Assembly (NCBI RefSeq): GCF_003205615.1
Contig: NZ_PYBV01000023.1
Span: forward strand, 47,684-111,683
DNA from: Micromonospora arborensis
Lineage (GTDB): Bacteria > Actinomycetota > Actinomycetes > Mycobacteriales > Micromonosporaceae
Length of the DNA: 64,000 nt
Direction: 5' to 3'
The notes beneath the pieces were generated by a model. That model saw nothing but the letters and a program-made list of their open reading frames with translations. It did no database searches and had not been told where the DNA came from. Below are positions 33,882 through 41,533 of this stretch, piece by piece (positions within the stretch are counted from its first letter, which is position 1; every line of letters starts with the position of its first letter). A program made the translations under genes and the position numbers.

Positions 33882-34985
33882 ATGCCATCCCGTACCTCGG
33901 TTCCGCCGATCCGCCGGCTTCCGCTGGTCGTCACCGGCGACGACGATCTGCTCGACGATGTGCTCCGGCTCGCCGCTGCCGGCGGCACCGAGGTGGAGCT
34001 CGCGGCCGACCCGGCGGCCGCCCGTACCCGTTGGCAGCCCGCGCCACTGGTGCTGCTCGGCGCCGACCAGGCGCAGTCGTGTCTGCGTGCCCGGATGCCG
34101 CAGCGGCCCCGGCTGGTGCTGGTCGGCCGAGCTGGTCAGTTCGACCCTGGCTGGCAGATCGCCGAGCTGATCGGGGCCGAGCACGTCGCCATGCTGCCCG
34201 CCGCCGAGCCGTGGCTGGTGGATCGGTTCGCCGAGCACGGCCCGGACTGTCTGGACGGTGTCGGCGCCCGGTTCGTCGCGGTGTTCGGTGGTCGGGGCGG
34301 TGCGGGCGCGAGTGTGCTCGCCGGCGGTCTCGCCGTGACCGCCGCCCGAGCCCGGTTGCGCACTCTGCTGGTCGACGCCGACCCGCTCGGTGGTGGCCTC
34401 GACCTCGTGCTCGGTTGGGAGCAGCTGGAAGGTTTGCGTTGGCCGTCGCTCACCGGTGCCGACGGGCGGGTGGACGCGCCGGCGCTGGTGCAGGCCCTGC
34501 CCAGCCGGGGTGACCTCGTGGTCCTCTCCTGGGATCGCGGCGAGATGCTGCCGTTGCCGGCGGCGGCGATGGCGGCAACGGTCGACGCCGCCCGGCGTGG
34601 GCGGGACTTCGTGGTGGTCGACCTGCCGCGCCAGTTGGACGACGCGGCAGTGGTGGCGTTGCAGGCGGCCGACCAGGCGTTCGTCGTCGTCCCCGCCGAG
34701 TTGCGCGCCACCGCTGCGGCGGCTCGGGTGGTGGCCGCGGCGGCCCCGCACTGCGCTGCGCTGTCGGTCGTGGTGCGCGGGCCCGCCCCGGGCCGGCTGC
34801 GCGCCACCGAAGTGGCACGGGCGCTCGGGCTTCCGCTGGCCGGCACGCTGCGCCCCGAGCCGGGGCTCTGCCGTGGGCTCGAACGAGGCGAGGCGCCGGC
34901 CGCCGCGGGCAAGGGCCCACTGGCGGCCCTCTGCCAACGAATCGTCACCGACCTGACCGGCGTACCCGCGACGGGTGCGGCATGA
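33882..34985 (+). CDS. ssd: septum-site-determining protein Ssd (CpaE/MinD-like)
   Basis: 367 residues from ATG 33882, with GGAGG 5 bases upstream. Residues 1-125 are a receiver-like N-terminal domain (PLVVTGDDDLLDDVLRLAAA). From residue 130 there is a MinD/ParA-type ATPase fold: VAVFGGRGGAGASVLAGGLA, then LLVDADPLGGGLDLVLGWEQ and FVVVDLPRQLDDAAVVALQA. The deviant Walker A has Ala143 where MinD has the P-loop Lys. From memory, the M. tuberculosis homologue Rv3660c reads similarly, so this is probably a family trait. Rv3660c overproduction blocks septation. The gene overlaps tadA by 4 bp and starts the pilus operon, as in mycobacteria. Confidence 0.88.
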   Translation: MPSRTSVPPIRRLPLVVTGDDDLLDDVLRLAAAGGTEVELAADPAAARTRWQPAPLVLLGADQAQSCLRARMPQRPRLVLVGRAGQFDPGWQIAELIGAEHVAMLPAAEPWLVDRFAEHGPDCLDGVGARFVAVFGGRGGAGASVLAGGLAVTAARARLRTLLVDADPLGGGLDLVLGWEQLEGLRWPSLTGADGRVDAPALVQALPSRGDLVVLSWDRGEMLPLPAAAMAATVDAARRGRDFVVVDLPRQLDDAAVVALQAADQAFVVVPAELRATAAAARVVAAAAPHCAALSVVVRGPAPGRLRATEVARALGLPLAGTLRPEPGLCRGLERGEAPAAAGKGPLAALCQRIVTDLTGVPATGAA

Positions 34986-36193
34986 CCAGCCGTCCGCAGG
35001 ACGGCACCCTCGCCGCCCGGGTGCGGCAGCGGATCGCCGCCGCCACGACCCCGGTGACACCGGCGGCGATCGTCTCCGCGGTACGAGCCGAGCCAACCGC
35101 CGCGGTGCTCGGTGACACCGCCGTGCTGCGGATCGCCGACCGGGTGCACGACGACCTCGTCGGCGCCGGGCCGCTGGCCCCGCTGCTCGCCGACCCGGAG
35201 GTCACCGACGTCCTCGTCAACGGGACCCGGGTCTGGGTCGACCGTGGTGCGGGGCTGCAGCAGGTCGCGGTCCCGGTGGGCTCGATGGAGGACGTGCGCC
35301 GGCTGGCGCAGCGACTGATCGCGAGCGCCGGCCGGCGGCTCGACGACGGCTCCCCGTACGCGGACGCCCGGCTCCCCGACGGCACCCGGCTGCACGCTGT
35401 GCTGCCGCCGGTGGCGACCGAGGGCCCCTACCTGTCCCTGCGGACCTTCCGGCACCGGCCGTTCACCCTCGACGAGTTGGTGCGGCACGGGACCGTGCCG
35501 CGGCCGGTGGCACCGCTGCTCACCGCTGTCGTCGCTGCCCGACTGGCGTATCTGGTGACCGGGGGCACGGGGTCGGGCAAGACGACCCTGCTCAACACGC
35601 TGCTGGGGATGGTGCCGGCCACCGAGCGGATCGTGCTGGTGGAGGACGCTGCCGAGCTGCGTCCGGGGCACCCGCACGTGGTGGGGCTGCAGGCGCGTAC
35701 CGCCAATGTCGAGGGGTCGGGGGTGGTCAACCTCGGCGATCTGGTCCGGCAGGCGTTGCGGATGCGCCCGGACCGGCTGGTGGTCGGGGAGTGCCGGGGC
35801 GGTGAGGTGGTCGACCTGTTGGCCGCGCTCAACACCGGTCACGACGGGGGTGCCGGCACCCTGCACGCCAACGCCCCGTCCGACGTGCCGGCCCGGCTGG
35901 AGGCGTTGGGCATGCTGGGTGGGCTGCCCCGCGCCGCCCTGCACGCCCAGGTGGCCGCCGCGTTGCAGGTGCTGTTCCACGTCCGACGTGGCGACCGGGG
36001 GCGGGTCCTGGAATCGGTCTGCCTGCTGCTACCCGAAGGGCCCGAACGGCTGGTGACCGTGGTGCCCGCCTGGGTACGCGGCAGCGGGCTCGGGCTGGCC
36101 GCCCGCGCACTCGGGGCGTTGCTACGGCAGCGTGGGGTGGCGGTGCCGCCAGTCCTCAGCGAGCCGTGGCCCGGATCGGCAGGCCCGGCATGA
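34982..36193 (+). CDS. tadA: TadA/CpaF secretion ATPase of Flp pilus system
   Basis: 403 residues from ATG 34982, overlapping ssd as ATGA. The N-terminal part has DLVGAGPLAPLLADPEVTDV and LVNGTRVWVDRG, the CpaF signature. Walker A is GGTGSGKTT at residues 194-202. The Asp box is IVLVEDAAELRP. Walker B is LVVGECRGGEVVDLLAALNT and the His box is GGAGTLHANAPSDVPARLEA. The hexameric ATPase powers assembly of Flp/Tad pili at the inner membrane. Neighbours tadB, tadC, flp and tadE confirm the pathway. Confidence 0.95.
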   Translation: MTSRPQDGTLAARVRQRIAAATTPVTPAAIVSAVRAEPTAAVLGDTAVLRIADRVHDDLVGAGPLAPLLADPEVTDVLVNGTRVWVDRGAGLQQVAVPVGSMEDVRRLAQRLIASAGRRLDDGSPYADARLPDGTRLHAVLPPVATEGPYLSLRTFRHRPFTLDELVRHGTVPRPVAPLLTAVVAARLAYLVTGGTGSGKTTLLNTLLGMVPATERIVLVEDAAELRPGHPHVVGLQARTANVEGSGVVNLGDLVRQALRMRPDRLVVGECRGGEVVDLLAALNTGHDGGAGTLHANAPSDVPARLEALGMLGGLPRAALHAQVAAALQVLFHVRRGDRGRVLESVCLLLPEGPERLVTVVPAWVRGSGLGLAARALGALLRQRGVAVPPVLSEPWPGSAGPA

Positions 36194-37461
36194 CCGGCGG
36201 GACGATCCTGGTGGCGGCGCTGCTCCTGGCGGCTGCCGCTCTGGTGGCATGGCCCGTGCAGACCATCCGTGCCCGCCGACGTCGGGTGCTGGCGACGGGA
36301 CCCGAGGGCGGTGTGGCCGACCCCGATGACGCGCTGGTGGAGTGGATTCGGGACCTGAACCGCACGCCGGACGGACCGGTCGACGGCTCCGGCGACCTGC
36401 CGACCCGGGGTCATCCGTCCGGCGTCGCGGACCAGCCGCGAACCAGTGCGGGTTCGATCGGGAGTCGGACGGCGCTCGGCTGGCCCAGCCGGGACGTCAC
36501 CGGCGGCCCGAACTGGCTCGGGGTGGCGGGCGGGTCGGTGGTGTCGACCCGCCCGCCCGGCCCGACGCGCCCGCCGATCCGCCGGGATCCCCGGCGTCCG
36601 GCCGGTACCGCCCGGCCGGACGCCATGACCATGGACGCAGGACCGCGGGGTGGCACATCCGTGGCCGCGACAGTGATCGACGGCGGCGGCGTCGAGGTGG
36701 ACGGTCGGGGCGACACGTCCGGCGTGGCAACGGCCGAGGCATGCGGGGACGTCGTTCGCGGTGCCGACCGGTCTGTCGGCGGTGCCGACCGGTCTGTCGG
36801 CGGTGCCGAGCTGACGGCCGCGGTGCCGAGCGTGAGTTCGTCGGGACGGGTCTCGCGGTCGACGAGGCGTGTGCTGCCGCTGGTCGGTGTCCTGGGAGGC
36901 GGAGTCGGTGCCGTCGTCGGTGGCCCGGTGGCTGCGGTCGCGGTAGGCGGATACGGCGCACTGGCCGTACGGGCCGTGCTGCGGTGGCGACTGCACCGGA
37001 CCGCCGAACGGAGCCGACGACACGGGCTGGACCAGCTCTGTGGCCTCGCGGCGGACCTCCGGGCCGGCCTGCCCGTCCAGCAGGCGATCGAGGCCGCCGC
37101 CGCTGGGCGGGACGGGTCGGATCGGCTGCGCCAACTGACCTCGGCCGCGGTGCGGCTGGCCGACCGGACCGGCGCACCGCTGGCCGAGCTCGTCGAGCGG
37201 ATCGAGGCGGACGCTCGGGCGACCGATCGGGGTCTGGCCGCCGCAGCGGCCCAGGCGGCCGGCGCCCGGGCCACGGCCTGGTTGCTGGCGGCGCTGCCGA
37301 TCGGCGGGATCGGCCTCGGGTACGCGATCGGCGTCGACCCCGTGGCGGTGCTCCTGCACAGCACGGTCGGCGGAGCGTGCGCGGTTCTCGCGGTCGCCCT
37401 GCAGGTCGTGGGCCTGCTGTGGGCGGAACGGCTGGGTGCGACGCCGGGGCGGGCCGGATGA
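36190..37461 (+). CDS. TadB-like type II secretion F-domain membrane protein
   Basis: 423 residues from ATG 36190, overlapping tadA by 4 bp. One N-terminal helix (GTILVAALLLAAAALVAWPV) is followed by about 190 residues of Gly/Pro/Arg-rich low-complexity sequence, which includes a duplicated GADRSVG unit encoded by a 21-bp tandem repeat near 36765-36806. The C-terminal 200 residues carry the F-type domain with four hydrophobic segments, including WLLAALPIGGIGLGYAIGVD. TadB forms the inner-membrane platform with TadC. The long disordered insert is unusual. Confidence 0.85.
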   Translation: MTGGTILVAALLLAAAALVAWPVQTIRARRRRVLATGPEGGVADPDDALVEWIRDLNRTPDGPVDGSGDLPTRGHPSGVADQPRTSAGSIGSRTALGWPSRDVTGGPNWLGVAGGSVVSTRPPGPTRPPIRRDPRRPAGTARPDAMTMDAGPRGGTSVAATVIDGGGVEVDGRGDTSGVATAEACGDVVRGADRSVGGADRSVGGAELTAAVPSVSSSGRVSRSTRRVLPLVGVLGGGVGAVVGGPVAAVAVGGYGALAVRAVLRWRLHRTAERSRRHGLDQLCGLAADLRAGLPVQQAIEAAAAGRDGSDRLRQLTSAAVRLADRTGAPLAELVERIEADARATDRGLAAAAAQAAGARATAWLLAALPIGGIGLGYAIGVDPVAVLLHSTVGGACAVLAVALQVVGLLWAERLGATPGRAG

Positions 37462-38171
37462 TGCCCCGGGGTCCAGCCAACCGACGTAGCCCAGCCGATG
37501 GGAGCCCGCCAGCCGGTGGGCGGCGACCGGCCGATGGGAGGCCGCCAGCCGGTGGGCGGCGACCAGTCGGTGGGCGGCGGCCGGACGCGATCCGGCTCGC
37601 CGCAGCATTGGGCGGGCTCGCTGTGGCCGTGGTCGTCGAGGGCTGGCTCGGGCTGCTCGGGGCGATCCCGGCCGCGTTCCTGCTGGATTTCCTGCTGCGG
37701 CGGATCGAATCGCCGGCTGTCCGCAGACGGCGGCTTCAGGAGGCCGTCGACCTTCCCCTCGCTGTCGACCTGTTGGCCGCCGCGATGCGGGCGGGCGCCC
37801 CGGTGGATCGCTCGGTGCTGGCCGTCGCCGAGGCGTTGGACGGGCCCCTCGCCGGCCGGTTGGCCCGCGTCGGCCGCACGCTGCTGCTCGGCGGTGGCCC
37901 AGCGGAGGCGTGGTCCGCGCTGGACGGGGTGCCCGGCGCGGAGCGCTTGACCGCCGCGGCCATGCGGTCGGCCAACAGTGGTGCTGCCCTGGCCGGTGCA
38001 CTGACCCGGCTCGCTGACGACCTGCGCGCCGACCGGGCCACCGCCGCCGAGGCGTCGGCCCGCCGGGCGGGTGTGCTCATCGTCCTGCCGCTGGGGCTCT
38101 GCTTCCTGCCGGCGTTCATTCTCGCCGGCCTGGTGCCGGTGATCGTCGCCGTTCTCGGCGACGTGCTCTGA
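37458..38171 (+). CDS. TadC-like type II secretion F-domain membrane protein
   Basis: 237 residues from ATG 37458, overlapping the tadB-like gene by 4 bp (ATGATG). The first 40 residues are a Pro/Gly/Arg repeat encoded by a duplicated unit of about 42 bp (37497-37590). Then come two helices (RLAAALGGLAVAVVVEGWLG and on), the cytoplasmic F domain (AVDLPLAVDLLAAAMRAGAP, then SANSGAALAGALTRLADDLR) and a final pair of helices (IVLPLGLCFLPAFILAGLVP). It is the partner of the TadB-like protein in the pilus platform. The frame runs open far upstream but that part overlaps tadB and is rejected. Confidence 0.85.
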   Translation: MMPRGPANRRSPADGSPPAGGRRPADGRPPAGGRRPVGGRRPDAIRLAAALGGLAVAVVVEGWLGLLGAIPAAFLLDFLLRRIESPAVRRRRLQEAVDLPLAVDLLAAAMRAGAPVDRSVLAVAEALDGPLAGRLARVGRTLLLGGGPAEAWSALDGVPGAERLTAAAMRSANSGAALAGALTRLADDLRADRATAAEASARRAGVLIVLPLGLCFLPAFILAGLVPVIVAVLGDVL

Positions 38172-38193
38172 TCCATCGAGAAGGGAAACAGCC

Positions 38194-38361
38194 ATGCGCA
38201 AACTCATCGCCCGCCTGCGCGGCGACGCCGGAATGAACACGGCCGAGTACGCCGTCGGCACGCTCGCCGCAGTCGCCTTCGCCGGGATCCTGCTGAAGGT
38301 GCTGACCTCCGGAAACGTCCAGTCGGCGCTGACCGCCGTCATCGACCGGGCGCTGAAGTGA
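38194..38361 (+). CDS. Flp-type pilin (DUF4244 family)
   Basis: A 55-residue protein from ATG 38194, with AAGGGAAA 7-8 bases upstream. It begins MRKLIARLRGDAGMNTAEYA. The G-M-N-T-A-E-Y-A motif with Glu five residues after Gly is the prepilin cleavage and assembly signature. The following helix VGTLAAVAFAGILLKVLTSG is the pilin spine. It is the likely major pilin of the locus. No prepilin peptidase gene is seen in the window. Confidence 0.9.
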   Translation: MRKLIARLRGDAGMNTAEYAVGTLAAVAFAGILLKVLTSGNVQSALTAVIDRALK

Positions 38362-38858
38362 GCGGGCGCCGGCAGGCCGGCCGTGCTCGGAGGTCCGAGT
38401 TCGCCGGACGTGCGTCCACCGGCAGGTGGGGGTTCGGTCTCGTCGAGCCGGTGCCCGGTGACGGGCGGAGGTCCGGTCGGGCGCCCGGTCGCGGGCGGAA
38501 GACCGCCGCCGGTGGAGACCGGGGGTCCTTCACCGCCGAACTGGCGGCCGGCCTGCCGGCGCTGCTCCTACTCCTGCTCGCCGGCCTGGCTGCGGTCAAC
38601 GCCGTCAGCACCCGGGCGAGTTGCCTGCACGCGGCCCGGGAAGCGGCGCTGGCCGCCGCCCGGGGCGACGCCGACAAGGCGGATGGCGGGGGCGCGGCGC
38701 CGCCGGGGGCGGAAGTGTCGGTGTCGATCGACGGGGACCGCGCGCAGGCGACGGTACGGGCACCCGTGCGCGCCCTGGGCGGCCGGTTACCACGGATCAC
38801 CGTGGTCGCCACCGCCGTCGCGGCACTCGAACCCCGCGTCGGGGAGAGGGTTCCGTGA
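38358..38858 (+). CDS. TadE-like minor pilin
   Basis: 166 residues from GTG 38358, overlapping the pilin stop (GTGA). After about 55 basic, low-complexity residues, DRGSFTAELAAGLPALLLLL forms the TadE-type prepilin helix, with Glu60 in F-T-A-E. The rest is a small extracytoplasmic domain. TadE-like proteins are minor pseudopilins that help assemble Flp pili. The long Arg-rich leader suggests that the actual start might be further downstream. Confidence 0.8.
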   Translation: MSGRRQAGRARRSEFAGRASTGRWGFGLVEPVPGDGRRSGRAPGRGRKTAAGGDRGSFTAELAAGLPALLLLLLAGLAAVNAVSTRASCLHAAREAALAAARGDADKADGGGAAPPGAEVSVSIDGDRAQATVRAPVRALGGRLPRITVVATAVAALEPRVGERVP

Positions 38859-39307
38859 TGCGGCGACCTGAGGCCCGATCGTCCCGCTACCGCCGCGGAT
38901 CGAACACCGGGCACCCCAACGGCAGCCGGTCGGACGCCACGTGGCCCGAGGGTCGCCGGCTGGACAGCCAGCAAGGTGGGGCGACCGTCGTTCTGCTGGC
39001 AGTGGGGATGGTGTTCGTGCTGGTAGGGACATTCGGTGCCGCTGTCGTCGGGGCCGCGATGGCGGCTCAGCGAGCGGCGGTCGCTGCTGACCTGGGAGCA
39101 CTGGCCGGGGCCGGCAAAGCGTTCGACGGCGACTCGGCGGCCTGCACGTTCGCTGCCGACATCGCCGCCCGCAACGGTGGACGGCTGGTCGACTGTCGTC
39201 TCGACGGGCTGGACCTGCTCGTGACCGTCGAGGTGGCAGTCACGCCACTGCCCGGCCTGACTCGGATCGCGGCGTCAACGGCCCGCGCGGGGCCGGTGCG
39301 TGGCTGA
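38858..39307 (+). CDS. TadE-like (Rv3654c-type) pilus-assembly protein
   Basis: 149 residues from ATG 38858, overlapping the previous stop (TGATG). After a basic leader, QQGGATVVLLAVGMVFVLVG and TFGAAVVGAAMAAQRAAVAA match the helix of Rv3654c-family proteins encoded at the end of mycobacterial Flp operons. A short domain with DSAACTFAADIAARNGGRLV follows. It is the last gene of the seven-gene operon. Its 3' end has been tandemly repeated downstream. Confidence 0.82.
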   Translation: MRRPEARSSRYRRGSNTGHPNGSRSDATWPEGRRLDSQQGGATVVLLAVGMVFVLVGTFGAAVVGAAMAAQRAAVAADLGALAGAGKAFDGDSAACTFAADIAARNGGRLVDCRLDGLDLLVTVEVAVTPLPGLTRIAASTARAGPVRG

Positions 39308-39391
39308 GTAGGCCGCGCCGGGCCGGTGCGTGGCTGAGGAGGCCGCGCCGCGCCGGGCCGGTGCGTGGCTGAGTAGGCAGCCCGGTGCGCG
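39290..39391. repeat. tandem repeat copying the 3' end of the last pilus gene
   Basis: A unit starting GGGCCGGTGCGTGGCTGAGT occurs at 39290, 39320 and 39355 (spacings 30 and 35 bp). The first copy contains the stop codon of the pilus gene. The extra copies carry the same stop-containing sequence into the intergenic gap. Confidence 0.8.
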
Positions 39392-40240
39392 TCAGGACGG
39401 CGCGAGTACCTCAGCGATCATTCGGTGCCCTTGGGCTTCGAACGCTTCGTCGCCTACGCGGTAGGCCCAGGCTGCCGTGCCGACTGCCTCCCGGACTCGA
39501 GTGCGGTACCACGCGGGCGTCTGGCGCGGATCGACCCCGTACCCGTCGAGGAACGCTCTCTCCAGCTTCGAGTCGCGGTGAAAATCCTGGGCGGACAGCC
39601 GGGTGAAGTCCGTGTAGGCGGGACGCATCGACGCGCGACCGAAGTCGATGATGCCGACGATGGTGTTGTGGATCAGCCAGTTCCGGGGCTGCCAGTCTCC
39701 GTGCGTCGGCACGAGCAGTGCTTCCGGCGTCGGCCAGCCGGTTATTTCGGCGCGCAACCGTTCCACCGTGCTCGTAGCGATTCGGTGTGGTCCGCTCAGA
39801 AAGGTCAATGACTTTTCGTTCTCCCGCTGCTCGTAGTCGGCGTCGACGATGCGGGTCTGCGCGTGGAGCAGCGCGAGGAGTTCGCCTGCCTCCCGGTAGG
39901 TCGCGGGAACGTTGGCGTGCTCGCTGCCGAGCACCAGCTCACCCGGCAGGTATCTCGTGACGAGGAGCTTCGCCTCCGAGTCGCCGTACTCCAGCACCGG
40001 GGCGCGGCCCAGGCTGGTCCAGGGCCTCAGCCAGTTGAGATGGGCGTGCAGTTCGCGTTCGACGTGGTGGTCATCGGCACCGCCGGCTTTGACGATGAAT
40101 CGTGAACCGGCGTACGTCATCTCCAGAACCGTCGTCTGCACCAGGCCCCAGCTGTGGTCCTTCTCGACGTGCGCGCCGGGAAGCCATCGATCCAACAGGG
40201 CTCGCTGCCGCATCGACAGATTGGTGCGTCCGGCAGCCAT
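39392..40240 (-). CDS. aminoglycoside-phosphotransferase-like kinase
   Basis: 282 residues from ATG 40240; the longer frame to 40324 is low-complexity. The kinase-like fold shows SRFIVKAGG with the ATP-binding Lys region, then the catalytic loop THGDWQPRNWLI and the metal-binding IIDFGRA. These are Brenner's phosphotransferase motifs of the APH/choline kinase superfamily. The substrate is unknown. Such chromosomal APH-like enzymes need not give antibiotic resistance. It converges on the pilus operon. Confidence 0.88.
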   Translation of the reverse strand: MAAGRTNLSMRQRALLDRWLPGAHVEKDHSWGLVQTTVLEMTYAGSRFIVKAGGADDHHVERELHAHLNWLRPWTSLGRAPVLEYGDSEAKLLVTRYLPGELVLGSEHANVPATYREAGELLALLHAQTRIVDADYEQRENEKSLTFLSGPHRIATSTVERLRAEITGWPTPEALLVPTHGDWQPRNWLIHNTIVGIIDFGRASMRPAYTDFTRLSAQDFHRDSKLERAFLDGYGVDPRQTPAWYRTRVREAVGTAAWAYRVGDEAFEAQGHRMIAEVLAPS

Positions 40241-40324
40241 GGCGGAGATCCTACGAGGCCAGGGAACCCCGCCAAGCACTTCCGCCGCCCGACCGCCTCG
40301 CCCAACTCCTGATCCGCACAACAT

Positions 40325-40370
40325 CAGGGAAAGTGCTGCCTCGGGCGTCCTGGAGACAGCACTTTCCCTG
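40325..40370 (-). terminator. hairpin downstream of LURP-one gene
   Basis: A perfect 14-bp stem CAGGGAAAGTGCTG with its complement around an 18-nt loop, between the APH-like gene and the stop of the LURP-one gene. The arm shares GGAAAGTGC-type sequence with the two hairpins around 52,200 and 53,260. Confidence 0.6.
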
Positions 40371-40484
40371 TAGTTGCGGGGATCTTGCTCCGGGTCGTGG
40401 GCGGGGTGAACAGCTCACGGGCCGGGCCGAAACGGCCACGGCTCGCGGGTAGTCCTGCCAGCGGCCGAGGGGCGGGTCGGTTTG

Positions 40485-41063
40485 TCAGCGGGCCTGGAGC
40501 GCGTCGAGGGCGACGGCCATCGCGATGACCAGGCGGCGGTCGATCTGCGGGTGCTGCACCTCGACGATGTACTTGTCGCGCAGGCCCCACTTCTTGACCA
40601 CGGTGAAGACCGGCTGGCCGCCGGCGGTGAAGTCGAAGTGGTACGGCAGCCAGGACAGCGAGTCGACGAACCGGCGCAGCAGAGCCACCGGCAGGCTGCG
40701 CTCCTGACCCGTCACCTGCGGCAGGCCGTTCTGCTCGACGTGCCAGGTGGACCGGAGCAACGACTGGGCGAAGTCCTTGCGGAACAGGCCGATCGGGTTA
40801 CCGGCCGCGTCGGTCACGTCGTACGTGGCGCCGAGGTCGAGGCGCTGACGGGCCTTGAAGCCGAGTAGCGGCTGCTGCTTGGAGTCGTCCGTGTAGATCG
40901 TCACCTGCTCCTTGAAGGCGAGCCGCTTCTGCTGGGCGAACGCGAGCAGCTCACCCTCCGTGCCGTCCGGGGAGACCGCCCGGACCTCGTACTGGTTGAC
41001 CATCATGCGCAGGCGCTGGCGGACAAAGAACTGGGTCTGGCTCTGCACATTGTCGAACTGCAT
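40485..41063 (-). CDS. LURP-one-related / tubby C2-like protein
   Basis: 192 residues from ATG 41063. It starts with VQSQTQFFVRQRLRMMVNQY and continues with GELLAFAQQKRLAFKEQVTI, LLGFKARQRLDLGATYDVTD and GLFRKDFAQSLLRSTWHVEQ. This is the beta-barrel pattern of the LURP-one/scramblase-like family (DUF567). There is no membrane helix. Members may bind lipids or membranes; the bacterial function is unknown. It is monocistronic, with a hairpin downstream. Confidence 0.85.
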   Translation of the reverse strand: MQFDNVQSQTQFFVRQRLRMMVNQYEVRAVSPDGTEGELLAFAQQKRLAFKEQVTIYTDDSKQQPLLGFKARQRLDLGATYDVTDAAGNPIGLFRKDFAQSLLRSTWHVEQNGLPQVTGQERSLPVALLRRFVDSLSWLPYHFDFTAGGQPVFTVVKKWGLRDKYIVEVQHPQIDRRLVIAMAVALDALQAR

Positions 41064-41143
41064 CTGAACTCCTCAGGGGGTTGGTCCGCCGGAGTCTCGC
41101 ACAGCCCGACAACTGTCGCGCTCCCTGCCATCGACGATCGCAA

Positions 41144-41190
41144 GATGCTGGGTAGCCGTCGGTGGACCGCCGGACGACTACCCCAGCATC
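41144..41190 (-). terminator. long hairpin downstream of small minus-strand gene
   Basis: Outer arms GATGCTGGG and CCCAGCATC pair perfectly. The stem continues inward with a few bulges to a GGTGGACC loop. It starts 31 bp beyond the stop at 41221. Confidence 0.65.
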
Positions 41191-41220
41191 CCGTTGCCCG
41201 TGCTGGTGAAAAGGGGTGGA

Positions 41221-41430
41221 TCAGCGCCCGTCGGTGGTGGTCGCGGCGCGCAGCGCCCAGGTGTTGAGGACCTGGTGGATGACGCGCAGCCGTTCGTTGA
41301 TCTGCTCCAGGCGTTCGGCCTGAGCCAGGTTGGCCAGCGCGGACCCGAGCGCGATCTGCTGGTCGAGGGTGAGTTGATCCTGGTCGATGCTATAGAGCAG
41401 GTCGACGGTCTCGGCAATGGTGTCGGCCAC
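41221..41430 (-). CDS. small helical hypothetical protein
   Basis: 69 residues from GTG 41430, with GAGGAGGAG just upstream. The sequence ETVDLLYSIDQDQLTLDQQI, then LGSALANLAQAERLEQINER is almost wholly helical and probably coiled-coil. No family recognised. The spacing to the helicase gene, on the same strand, is about 100 bp. An upstream reading to 41496 lacks a ribosome-binding site. Confidence 0.6.
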   Translation of the reverse strand: MADTIAETVDLLYSIDQDQLTLDQQIALGSALANLAQAERLEQINERLRVIHQVLNTWALRAATTTDGR

Positions 41431-41533
41431 GGCTCCTCCTCGGGCACGGGGGGGGCGATCAGCAATAGAGGGATCGATGGAAGCGCTCCCACACATTGTG
41501 CCCTGTGCCGTGCCGATTCATGCAACCACCTGC

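Noticed and set aside
35839..38001. 720-residue minus-strand frame opposite the tad genes
   Set aside because: Antisense to tadA-tadC; low-complexity Arg/Pro composition.
39392..40240. APH-like gene as an antibiotic-resistance determinant
   Set aside because: Only the general phosphotransferase motifs are visible; chromosomal members of this superfamily act on many substrates, and nothing here indicates aminoglycosides.
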